The notes beneath the pieces were generated by a model. The model saw only the letters and a program-made list of their open reading frames with translations. It did no database searches and was not told where the DNA came from. Of a stretch of DNA of 20,144 bases, positions 6,785-15,338 are shown piece after piece. Each line of letters starts with the position of its first letter. Position 1 is the first letter of the stretch. The position numbers and the translations under genes are program-made. The DNA comes from Alphaproteobacteria bacterium UBA6189 (GTDB lineage: Bacteria > Pseudomonadota > Alphaproteobacteria > Rickettsiales > UBA3002), in assembly GCA_002422745.1 (NCBI GenBank), contig DITH01000104.1, forward strand, positions 372-20,515, written 5' to 3'.

Positions 6785-9700
6785 GTATATCATCGTCGCA
6801 CTACTACTGGTAGCTGTCGGGATTGGGGTGAGCTTCTTCCTCCTGCCGAGCGAGCAGGACGTGCAGATTGCGCAGCAGCGTGACCAACAGACGATTGATC
6901 TCGGCAATGTCGATGTGGAAATGGAATACACCCAGGGCCGCCGCTCGCTGCCGATCATCTCGGCGCTGGCCGACAAGCGGATAACCGAAGGCGACCGTCC
7001 TGCCGCTATCGCCCTTTTAGAAGAATATGTGGCCGCCAACCCGAACGATGTACAAGGCCGCAAGAAGCTGGCCGAGCAGTATCAGCTGGCCGGTGAGCAG
7101 GCGAAATACAACGCGCAGCTCGAAGCGATTGCCAATGCCGAGCCGACGGAAGCTAATTTGCGCGTGCTGTCGAACATTTACAATGCCGACAAAAACTACC
7201 CGAAGCAGGTCGAGGTGCTGAAACGCATCGTCGAGGTCACCAACGGGCAAAATCCGGAAGCGTATGCCGATCTCGCCACCATGCAGGTGGTTATCGGCGA
7301 TAAGGATGGGGCGCTCGCCACGCTGGAGCAGCTGGAAGCCAAGCACCCTGCTTTCAACAGCTACGCCGTCACGCGGATTAAAGTGAGCGTGTTGGCTGAA
7401 AAGGGCCAGGCTGAGGATGCGTTCGCCATCGCCAAGCAATGGGTCGATGCCGCACCGCCACCCAGCACGCCCACCGAAATACCGCCCGCGACCACGCCCG
7501 AAGCCACGGTGAGCGCACCGCCGACCCAAGTAAACAAATCGGCCGTGGAATTAGCCGATCTGGCGAATATCCTGCATTATAGCGGCCATGCCGACAAAGC
7601 GATTGCACTTGTCGAGCCGCATGAAGGCTGGATCGACACGTCGAGCGAACTGGCGGTGGCGTATGTGAATGCGCTGATTACCGCCAACCGTAGCGATTAC
7701 GCGTATAACCTGCTGGCCTCCATCGAAGCCAAAGGCCAGATGGTGCCGGAGCTTTACATCCCCTACATGCAACTGGCGCTGAAACGCGACGATATCGAGG
7801 CCGCAGAGGGCATCGCCAATAGCCTGGTGGTAGAAGATTTTAACGAAGAGCAGGCGCTTAACATCGTGGAAGTCGCGCGCAGCGAAAACGCTCCCAGCGT
7901 GCTGGCCGTGCTCGAGCAGCGCTTCAATGAGCCTACCTACCTGACCAACAAGCCGGTGCTGGCGGCCGTGCTGGCGATTCTCACCGAAGCGAAAGATCAG
8001 GACGCAAAAATCGAAGTTGCGCTTAATACGGAGTTATCGCAGTTGCAGCGGCTGCGCCTGGCTGAAGCCTGCGCCCGCGCCGAGAAAACCGCCTGTTTTG
8101 ACGCGATCGTTGCGCAGTATCCGCCGGTCGACCAGATGACCAACGGGCAGATCGCCGAATATGCGCAGCTTTTCATTATCGCCGACCGCCCGACGGAAGT
8201 GATTGACCCGATCGCCTTGCAGGCGGCCAAGCCGGAGGCCCATCCAAGTGTGGTGGAAGCCCATGTCCGCCTGGGTGCCGCCTCCGGGCGCAAAGATATT
8301 ACGACTCCGTGGCTCGAAGCGAACGCCAACACGGTACCGGTGGTGAAGTTGCAGGATTTATTCTACCTGGCGAATGACCGCGGCCATGGCGATGTGGCGG
8401 TCGATGTGGCCGAGCGTTTGTATGCGCGCGACCCGAGCCCGATGAACCGCGACATCCTGATCGCGGCGTATGTGGGCAATAATGCCCATGCCAAAGCCCT
8501 GCCCTATGTGCGCGAACAAATGAAGGCCGAAGGCGCGGACGATAGCATGTATCTCGCCACGCTGAGCAAGTTGGCCCGCACCGATAAATCGGCCCGCGCC
8601 GAGCTTACCGAGTATGCAGAAAAATCCCTGAAATCGGGCAAAGGAAACGACCGCGCTCAATTGAACTATGCTTATGCGCTGCTTAATAACGGCGAGCGTC
8701 AGACGGCGATGCCTTTCGTGCAAGCCTACGCCAAAGACCGCGGCGGCGAATGGAAGAAAATGTATGCGCAACTCACCGCCAAATCGACCGGCGGTGCCCC
8801 TGCCCGCAAGCTGACGCGTGAAGAACGTATTGCCATGGCCAATAACCCGAAAATCTCGGCTACGAACAAACGTCAGATCGCTTTTTCACTGCTGAATGAT
8901 GGCCATAAGGCGGATGCAACCGCCATCTTTAAGCAACTGGCTGAAGGCAAAGGCCCGGAAAGCCAGGAAGTAAAAGACCTGCTCTATATGTGGGGTGGCA
9001 AGCTGAATGACGAACAACTCGCCTGGGTCGAGCAGCGCGCGGCCAATGCCACGGCGCTGGAGCGCCAGCAATGGGGCGATCTGATCAATAATTACGGCGA
9101 CGACCGCGCAGTGCTGGCCTATGTGAGCGCTACGCCGGATGCGCTCTACAACGCCAAGCTGCGCCAAAAATATTTCAGCATCCTCGCTGCGACCGGCAAC
9201 CGCCAGTATTTCGATGAAGGCATGCGCAACTGGGTGGCGCAAACCACCGAAGTAGCCGCTGTGCTCGATTACGCCTCGACCGCCCAGGCATTCGGCTACC
9301 GCAAGGCCGCCACGAACGCCTACCGCCGTGTCGAACAGCTCGATCCGACCAACGCGCAGGCGCTTGATTCGCTGGGCGCGCTGGCGTTCATGCGCGGCAA
9401 CTACACCGAATCCGAGCAATATCTCGATCGTGCGCTGATGGCACAGCAATCGCGCCCGAGCCCGAAGGTCGACCCGTCACAGGCGCATTTCTACAAAGCC
9501 GATATTCTCAAGCGCGCTGGCCGCATGGCCGAAGCCCAAAGCCATTACGGGGCGGTCGTGCAATATACGCTTGCGACGCCGACGCAATCGCCCGAGAAGC
9601 TGGCGCGGCTTTATACGGCCCAGTTCCAGGTGGGTCAGCACGCGCCGGCCATGCAGGGCTTTAACACGCTGCTTGCCACCTACCCCGACGACAAGGCCAT

Positions 9701-11273
9701 CCTGGCCGATTACATGGCGGCGCTGATCGAGCATAAATATTACGACGAAGCCACCCGCGTGGCGAATCAGTACGACAAAACCTCGCCCTATTACGGCCAG
9801 CGTTCGTCGTTACGCGGGCAATCGGCCCATGTCGCGGCCATCGAACGTTTGAGCAATGGGCGCGAGATGAAAATCCATTTCGACCAGCCAACCGACGGCA
9901 CCATGCCGATCGATGCCGAGCAAGTCGCCAAGCTGGCCTGGGTCGAACGCACAGAGCTGGGCTATGACAGCCTGACCGTGTCGGCTAAGCCGGGCTATGT
10001 GGTGCGCTACATGCCCACCGCGAACGACCAGTTCGCCGTGGTGTCAGCCCCGGTCAGCCAGATCTCGCCGCAGGTAGAAGCCCAACGCCAGCAGGATCTG
10101 CGCCTTCAGCTGCTTTATGCCCGCATCGAGCAGGAAACCGGACAGACTGCCCGCGCGCAGCAACGCCTCGCCGTGCTGCAGCAATATTATCCGCAGGATT
10201 CGCAGTTGCTTGGCTACCGCGCCAGTGTGGAAAGCGCCGCGGGCAACCGCGACAGCGCCTTACAGCTGCTGCAGCAGGCACAGGTAAACGCCCCGGAGAA
10301 CGAAGATCTCACCCGTCTGGTGCGCGACATGGAACGCGCTGGCTCCAGTGGCTCGGGCCGCGGCCAGGGCGTCCAGTTTGTGAAGGCCGACGGTGAATAC
10401 CGCTCTTACGGGGAGCATGACGAATATATCGCGACGCTGTCGGGCGTGGTCGATGTCGGCGCCGGCAACGAAATGGGCTTTAACCTGCAAAGCGACTGGA
10501 TGGAGCCGCAACGCATCCTGCGTCCGGAAACGGGCGGCACCAGCAGCGCGCAAACGTCACGCCAGCAAGCCGAGCTGTTCCTGGCGCATTACTTCGATTC
10601 CGGCAGCCGCCTGCAAGGCTCCATCTTTGGTGATAATAACACCGTGGGCGGCGGGCTATATTACGCCTTCGACAATCAACTTGGCCGCACCGAACTGCTG
10701 GGCGAGTATCACAAGCCTTATTGGGATTATCCGCAGGCCGTGTGGGCGATGGCCAACCGCGATCGCGTCGGCTTCCGTCATTATGCGGGCCTGAGTGCCA
10801 AAACCACGATGGGCCTCGAAGGCTCGATCAATAATTACAATATCGAGTTCGAGGACGACCAGGTGCAAACCGGCCTGTTCCGCCTGTCGCTGGTGCATCA
10901 GCTGCAGGAGCAAACCGAAAACCAGCCCTATTTCGGCGTGGGCTACGGGTTCGATGGCGAATATAAAATCGGCGATCATAATACCCGCATCGGCATCGGC
11001 GGCGGCTACCATCCGTTCGACTGGCGCTCGCGCGAGGTGCATTTCCTCTCCGGTATTTACCGCGACGACTGGACACCCACCACCCACGCAACGCTGGTGG
11101 CTGGCTACGCCTATGACCGCCTGAACGATCATGGCCCATCGGTCGAGGGACGGGTGACGCAAGACCTCACCGAGCAATGGGAGCTCGGCGTGCGCGGCCG
11201 CTATGGCATGGAATCGAACCAAACCGACAATGATGCCGTCAATCTCGGCGCGCATCTCATGTATAAATTCTAA
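6777..11273 (+). CDS. pelB: PelB, TPR scaffold and outer-membrane export porin
   Basis: A 1498-residue protein. Residues 4-24 form one membrane segment (YIIVALLLVAVGIGVSFFLL) that anchors it in the inner membrane. Residues about 50-1190 are long arrays of TPR-like helix pairs (for example AIALLEEYVAANPNDVQGRKKLAEQYQLAG), interrupted by a Pro/Thr-rich linker at about 224-252. From about residue 1200 the sequence turns to alternating strands with aromatic girdles and ends in Phe, as outer-membrane beta-barrels do. This is the architecture of PelB, which guides Pel polymer and PelA through the periplasm and out. It is about 300 residues longer than the P. aeruginosa protein (about 1190). GAGGA lies 5-6 nt before the ATG. 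Only 16 bp separate it from pelD, where pelC would be expected. Confidence 0.93.
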   Translation: MRKYIIVALLLVAVGIGVSFFLLPSEQDVQIAQQRDQQTIDLGNVDVEMEYTQGRRSLPIISALADKRITEGDRPAAIALLEEYVAANPNDVQGRKKLAEQYQLAGEQAKYNAQLEAIANAEPTEANLRVLSNIYNADKNYPKQVEVLKRIVEVTNGQNPEAYADLATMQVVIGDKDGALATLEQLEAKHPAFNSYAVTRIKVSVLAEKGQAEDAFAIAKQWVDAAPPPSTPTEIPPATTPEATVSAPPTQVNKSAVELADLANILHYSGHADKAIALVEPHEGWIDTSSELAVAYVNALITANRSDYAYNLLASIEAKGQMVPELYIPYMQLALKRDDIEAAEGIANSLVVEDFNEEQALNIVEVARSENAPSVLAVLEQRFNEPTYLTNKPVLAAVLAILTEAKDQDAKIEVALNTELSQLQRLRLAEACARAEKTACFDAIVAQYPPVDQMTNGQIAEYAQLFIIADRPTEVIDPIALQAAKPEAHPSVVEAHVRLGAASGRKDITTPWLEANANTVPVVKLQDLFYLANDRGHGDVAVDVAERLYARDPSPMNRDILIAAYVGNNAHAKALPYVREQMKAEGADDSMYLATLSKLARTDKSARAELTEYAEKSLKSGKGNDRAQLNYAYALLNNGERQTAMPFVQAYAKDRGGEWKKMYAQLTAKSTGGAPARKLTREERIAMANNPKISATNKRQIAFSLLNDGHKADATAIFKQLAEGKGPESQEVKDLLYMWGGKLNDEQLAWVEQRAANATALERQQWGDLINNYGDDRAVLAYVSATPDALYNAKLRQKYFSILAATGNRQYFDEGMRNWVAQTTEVAAVLDYASTAQAFGYRKAATNAYRRVEQLDPTNAQALDSLGALAFMRGNYTESEQYLDRALMAQQSRPSPKVDPSQAHFYKADILKRAGRMAEAQSHYGAVVQYTLATPTQSPEKLARLYTAQFQVGQHAPAMQGFNTLLATYPDDKAILADYMAALIEHKYYDEATRVANQYDKTSPYYGQRSSLRGQSAHVAAIERLSNGREMKIHFDQPTDGTMPIDAEQVAKLAWVERTELGYDSLTVSAKPGYVVRYMPTANDQFAVVSAPVSQISPQVEAQRQQDLRLQLLYARIEQETGQTARAQQRLAVLQQYYPQDSQLLGYRASVESAAGNRDSALQLLQQAQVNAPENEDLTRLVRDMERAGSSGSGRGQGVQFVKADGEYRSYGEHDEYIATLSGVVDVGAGNEMGFNLQSDWMEPQRILRPETGGTSSAQTSRQQAELFLAHYFDSGSRLQGSIFGDNNTVGGGLYYAFDNQLGRTELLGEYHKPYWDYPQAVWAMANRDRVGFRHYAGLSAKTTMGLEGSINNYNIEFEDDQVQTGLFRLSLVHQLQEQTENQPYFGVGYGFDGEYKIGDHNTRIGIGGGYHPFDWRSREVHFLSGIYRDDWTPTTHATLVAGYAYDRLNDHGPSVEGRVTQDLTEQWELGVRGRYGMESNQTDNDAVNLGAHLMYKF

Positions 11274-11289
11274 TGGTGTGTAGGTAGTT

Positions 11290-12651
11290 ATGAATCAACT
11301 CGAACCCCAGCAGCAACAAGCTGCGCCCGAACAGCGCCGCGTATTCGGCCTGCGCCCCATCGCTCTGGTGGAAGCATTGGGCATGCTTATCCTGCTGACG
11401 CTGATCGATGTCATCTTTTTCGAAGGCAACCGCTTCTGGGATGTAAACCCCCACCCGTTCTGGATACCGGTGCTGCTGATCGCCGCACAGTACGGCACCA
11501 ATGAAGCGTTACTGACCGCGCTGCTAGCCACGCTGTTTTACCTGGTAGGCAATATACCCGAAGCGCCGGAAGGGATCGACCATTACGACCATCTTTATAA
11601 TGTCGCCATCAACCCTATCCTTTGGTTTGTCGCCGGTTGGGCGATTGGTGAGCTGCGCCAGCGCTATATGCGCGAGCGTGATACGCTGGTAAAAGAGCTC
11701 GACGACTCCCAGCAACGCGAGGAACTGATCGCCGATTCGTACAAGTTCGTTAAAAACCGCAAGGAATCGCTGGAAGTCCAGGTATCGGGCCAGTTGGTTT
11801 CCTCGATTGAGGCGTACCGCGCGGCCAAGGCAGTCGAAACCCTCGATCCAAAATCGGTGATGCAGGGCGTCGAACGGCTGGTAAGCTCGGTGCTCGGGCC
11901 GCAAAAGTTCTCGCTGTTCATTTTCCACGACAACAAACTTACCGCCACCATTCTGCATGGCTGGGCGCCGAACGACGGCTACGCCCAGGAAATCGACTCG
12001 TTCAGCTCGCTGTACCAGTCCATAGTGGGCCAGCAGGAAACGCTGGTGATCGCGAATGAAGAGCATGAAACGGCGCTCGATGGGCAGGGCATTCTCGCCG
12101 GACCGATCATCGACCCCGACACCAAACGCGTCGTCGGCATGCTCAAGATCGAGCAGATGGATTTCATCTCGCTCAGCCTTAACACGGTCGAAACCTTCCG
12201 CGCCCTGAGCGACTGGATCGGCACCGCGCTGATCAACGCGCGCAACTACCAGACGGTCAAATCCGAAGCGGTGGTCAACCCCGAGCGCAACCTGCTCACC
12301 TACAACTACTTCAAGCGCCAAAGCGATTATATGAGCAAGCTGGCTAAGCGCGTCGGCTTCCATTTAAGCATGCTGGTGATTAAGGTGAATGATTCTAAAT
12401 CGCTCTCCGATGCCGACCGCGTCACCGTCGCCCGCCAGATCGGCGAATCGGTAAAAAGCGTGCTACGTTCGGTGGATCTGGCCTTCGATTACCAGACGGA
12501 TGGCGAAGAATATTCCATCCTGTTGCCGGCCACCACGCAAGAAGGTGCCAATATCGTGCGCGAGAAAATCGCCAAGGATATGGAGAAGAACCTGCGCGGC
12601 AAAGACGTGACATTCAACTACATCGTGAGCGCCCTGCATGAAGCCCGGTAA
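11290..12651 (+). CDS. pelD: PelD, cyclic-di-GMP receptor of Pel synthesis
   Basis: A 453-residue inner-membrane protein. About four hydrophobic segments fill residues 25-120 (for example ALGMLILLTLIDVIFF, FWIPVLLIAA, TALLATLFYLVGNI, ILWFVAGWAIG), then a helical linker (120-185), a GAF domain (about 185-320) and a degenerate GGDEF domain (about 330-450). The diguanylate cyclase motif has decayed to QTDGEEY (402-408), so it should not make c-di-GMP, but the inhibitory-site motif RSVD (Arg393-x2-Asp396) just before it is kept, as in PelD of P. aeruginosa, where RxxD binds c-di-GMP and switches on polymer synthesis. Arg424 may be the second contact. A weak GTAGGTAG lies before the ATG. Its end overlaps pelE by 14 bp. 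Confidence 0.94.
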   Translation: MNQLEPQQQQAAPEQRRVFGLRPIALVEALGMLILLTLIDVIFFEGNRFWDVNPHPFWIPVLLIAAQYGTNEALLTALLATLFYLVGNIPEAPEGIDHYDHLYNVAINPILWFVAGWAIGELRQRYMRERDTLVKELDDSQQREELIADSYKFVKNRKESLEVQVSGQLVSSIEAYRAAKAVETLDPKSVMQGVERLVSSVLGPQKFSLFIFHDNKLTATILHGWAPNDGYAQEIDSFSSLYQSIVGQQETLVIANEEHETALDGQGILAGPIIDPDTKRVVGMLKIEQMDFISLSLNTVETFRALSDWIGTALINARNYQTVKSEAVVNPERNLLTYNYFKRQSDYMSKLAKRVGFHLSMLVIKVNDSKSLSDADRVTVARQIGESVKSVLRSVDLAFDYQTDGEEYSILLPATTQEGANIVREKIAKDMEKNLRGKDVTFNYIVSALHEAR

Positions 12652-13819
12652 CCACGCCCCCGCCAATCCCCGGCCGAATGCGCAGGCGTTGTATCCGACG
12701 CAGGCGGTGCCGACCGATTATTACCAGTATGTCGAAGACATCCTGGCGCCCGAAGATGTGCACGACGCCAACACGATTACCCCTGCGACCGCCACCAACG
12801 GGTTGTTCATCGTGCTCGCCATTATCCTGACGCTGGTGCACGCTTTTAATCTTTATTTGTTTCTTGGCACGCAGATCTGGCCGGTCATCCCGCTGTTGAT
12901 CCACCTCGTCGTTTCGGTGGTCGCTTCTTTCATCACCTACGCACAATACCGCGCCGGGATGGACGTGCAGCATTTGGCCATTTTATGCATTGTCTCGTCT
13001 GTCGCCGGTATTTTCGGTGCGGCCGGCGCCCTGCTCGGCTTTATCGGTTCGCTGCTGTTTTCCGCCCGCGCCCAGCATTTTGCCGATTGGTATGAAAGCA
13101 TCTTCCCGACCGATGCCAGCTCGGAGCCGCAAATCATTTATGACCGTATTCTCGAAGGGTTCGACGAAAACCCTCGCGCCTATGGCGTCATGCCGTTTGT
13201 GGATGTGATGCGGCTGGGCTCGGAAAACCAAAAGCGCCGCGCGCTGGCGAAAATGACCTCGCGCTTCAATCCGCGTTTTTCGCCTGCCTTCAAGGTGGCG
13301 TTGAAAGACTCAAGCAACACCATCCGCGTGCAGGCGGCCACCGCCATCGCCAAGGTCGAGCGCGATTTCATGACCAAGCTGGAGCGGATCGAACTGGCCC
13401 GTACGAAAGAACCGAACAATCCGATGCTGACCATGGCGCTGGCAAAATTCTACGACGATTACGCCTTTACCGGCGTGCTCGATTCCGAGCTCGAGAAAAA
13501 TAACCGCGAGCGGGCGATTCAAACCTATAAAGCGTATCTGCAGCAAGATCCCAATGCCGCCGACGCCTGGATTGCTATTGGCCGCCTGCTATACCGTAAC
13601 AAACAGTGGGAAGAAGCCGCGGAATGGTTCCGCCATGCGATGGATCGCGGCTGGAAAATGAATTCGATGATTCTGTGGTATTTTGAATGCCTGTTCCGCC
13701 TCGGCCAGTTCCGTGAATTGCGCCGCGCGCTGCTCGACCATGGCCGCGGCATCGTGAATCAGGATGACCTGCCGCGCGATGTGCGCGATGCCGTAAGCTT
13801 GTGGATTCAGGTAGCGTAA
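12638..13819 (+). CDS. pelE: PelE, inner-membrane TPR protein
   Basis: A 393-residue protein. After a Pro-rich cytoplasmic N-terminus (1-53), hydrophobic segments lie at about 54-76 (LFIVLAIILTLVHAFNLYLF), 79-100 (WPVIPLLIHLVVSVVASFI) and 110-142 (LAILCIVSSVAGIFGAAGAL and on). The remaining 240 residues are soluble helices with HEAT/TPR character, including a clear TPR-like segment (AADAWIAIGRLLYRNKQWEE). This matches PelE, which joins PelD, PelF and PelG in the inner-membrane synthase complex. The first ATG overlaps the pelD end by 14 bp, pointing to translational coupling; no other methionine start is near. The order between pelD and pelF supports the name, since PelE is poorly conserved in sequence. 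Confidence 0.9.
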   Translation: MKPGNHAPANPRPNAQALYPTQAVPTDYYQYVEDILAPEDVHDANTITPATATNGLFIVLAIILTLVHAFNLYLFLGTQIWPVIPLLIHLVVSVVASFITYAQYRAGMDVQHLAILCIVSSVAGIFGAAGALLGFIGSLLFSARAQHFADWYESIFPTDASSEPQIIYDRILEGFDENPRAYGVMPFVDVMRLGSENQKRRALAKMTSRFNPRFSPAFKVALKDSSNTIRVQAATAIAKVERDFMTKLERIELARTKEPNNPMLTMALAKFYDDYAFTGVLDSELEKNNRERAIQTYKAYLQQDPNAADAWIAIGRLLYRNKQWEEAAEWFRHAMDRGWKMNSMILWYFECLFRLGQFRELRRALLDHGRGIVNQDDLPRDVRDAVSLWIQVA

Positions 13820-13833
13820 AAGGGAATGATGTG

Positions 13834-15327
13834 ATGCGTGGTTTTGGTCAAAAAGCGGATGTCTGCCTGATTCTGGAAGGCACCTACCCCTATGTTACGG
13901 GTGGGGTGTCGGGCTGGGCGCACGGGCTCATCAAGGAGCAAAGCCATTTATCGTTCCATTTATGCGCCATCGTGCCGAAGGACGCCGAGCTGGAGCTGAA
14001 ATACGACCTGCCGAGCAATGTGATCGGTCTGACCACGGTACGTCTGAACGACTTGCCCAAGGGGGGCAATGTAAACCCGGCGCTTGCCCACCGCGTGCAT
14101 CGTTCGCTGCGCGGACCGCTCGCCGCCCTGACCAGCGAACGGCCGATGGAGCTGGACGAGTTGAAGCAGGTCATGGATATTCTGGGCAGCATCCACACGC
14201 CGTTGGGGAGTGAATTGCTGCTCGACCGCGAAGAGGCCTGGAGCCAACTCGTCGACCTTTACGAAGCCGGGTTTGAAGACCATTCCTTCCTCGATTATTT
14301 CTGGTCGTACCGCGCCATTGCGGGTGGGCTCTATTCCGTCTTGCTGGCCCCGCTGCCGCAAGCCGATATTTATCACGCAATGTCGACCGGCTATGCCGGG
14401 CTGATGGGCGCACGCGCCAAGGTGGAAACCGGCAAACCGGTATTCGTTACCGAACACGGGATTTACACCAACGAACGCCGCATCGAAGTAACCTCGGCCG
14501 ACTGGCTGGAAGCAACCAGCTCGAAGGCGCTAACGATCGACAAACCACGCCGCGATCTGCGTGATCTTTGGATCGACTCGATCAACAATTTCTCGCATGT
14601 CTGCTACCAGGCCTGCGACTCGATCATCACGCTGTTCCAGGGCAACCAACGCCCGCAGCTGGAAGACGGCGCCGACCCCGCCAAAATGCAGGTGATCCCC
14701 AATGGGGTGGATATCAAGCGTTACGGCGCCCTCAGCCATCGCCGCCAGGCTAGCCCAACCATCGCCCTGATCGGCCGCGTGGTGCCGATTAAAGACATCA
14801 AAACCTTCATTCGCGCCTGTGGCCTGCTCCGCCAGAGCGCACCGGAACTGAAAGCCTATATTATCGGCCCGACCGACGAGAACCTCGAATATTACCAGGA
14901 ATGCGTCAACCTGGTGCAGTTGCTCGGCCTGAACGACAATATTATCTTTACCGGCCAGGCGAAGGTGGAAGAATATTTGCCAACCATTGACCTACTGGTG
15001 CTGACCTCGATTTCCGAAGCGCAGCCACTGGTGATGCTAGAGGCCGGCGCCGCCGGGATCCCGATGGTGGCGACCGATGTAGGCGCCTGCCGTGAAATTA
15101 TCGAAGGCATCGCGGATGAAGACCCGGCGCTTGGGCCGGGCGGCGTCATTACGCCGCTGGCGAGCCCCGCCTCCACCGCGGATGCGATTTACACCCTGCT
15201 GTCGGATAACGAGGTGTACGATGCGGCGAGCAAAGCCATCCGTACCCGGATTGCTACCTATTACAACGAGGCCATTCAGCAGCAGGCCTACCGGAATTTA
15301 TACGCGCAATATCTGCGGCGCGCTTAG
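13834..15327 (+). CDS. pelF: PelF, family GT4 glycosyltransferase (Pel polymerase)
   Basis: A 497-residue cytoplasmic glycosyltransferase that polymerises UDP-linked sugars into Pel at the inner-membrane complex. It starts with the PelF signature ADVCLILEGTYPYVTGGVSG, and later has YHAMSTGYAGLMGA, FVTEHGIYTNERRIE, VIPNGVD (from residue 287), LIGRVVPIKDIKTFI and the GT4 retaining-enzyme motif Glu395-x7-Glu403 in SEAQPLVMLEAGAAGIPMVA. No membrane segment is seen. The ATG at 13834 is preferred because AAGGGA lies 8 nt upstream and the family starts near this point; a start at 13801 would overlap pelE. It is 11 bp from pelG. Confidence 0.96.
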   Translation: MRGFGQKADVCLILEGTYPYVTGGVSGWAHGLIKEQSHLSFHLCAIVPKDAELELKYDLPSNVIGLTTVRLNDLPKGGNVNPALAHRVHRSLRGPLAALTSERPMELDELKQVMDILGSIHTPLGSELLLDREEAWSQLVDLYEAGFEDHSFLDYFWSYRAIAGGLYSVLLAPLPQADIYHAMSTGYAGLMGARAKVETGKPVFVTEHGIYTNERRIEVTSADWLEATSSKALTIDKPRRDLRDLWIDSINNFSHVCYQACDSIITLFQGNQRPQLEDGADPAKMQVIPNGVDIKRYGALSHRRQASPTIALIGRVVPIKDIKTFIRACGLLRQSAPELKAYIIGPTDENLEYYQECVNLVQLLGLNDNIIFTGQAKVEEYLPTIDLLVLTSISEAQPLVMLEAGAAGIPMVATDVGACREIIEGIADEDPALGPGGVITPLASPASTADAIYTLLSDNEVYDAASKAIRTRIATYYNEAIQQQAYRNLYAQYLRRA

Positions 15328-15338
15328 GAGCATACTTC

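Noticed and set aside
11274..11289. Possible hidden pelC between pelB and pelD
   Set aside because: Only 16 bp lie between the stop and start codons, and no other frame nearby encodes a small lipoprotein of the PelC kind.
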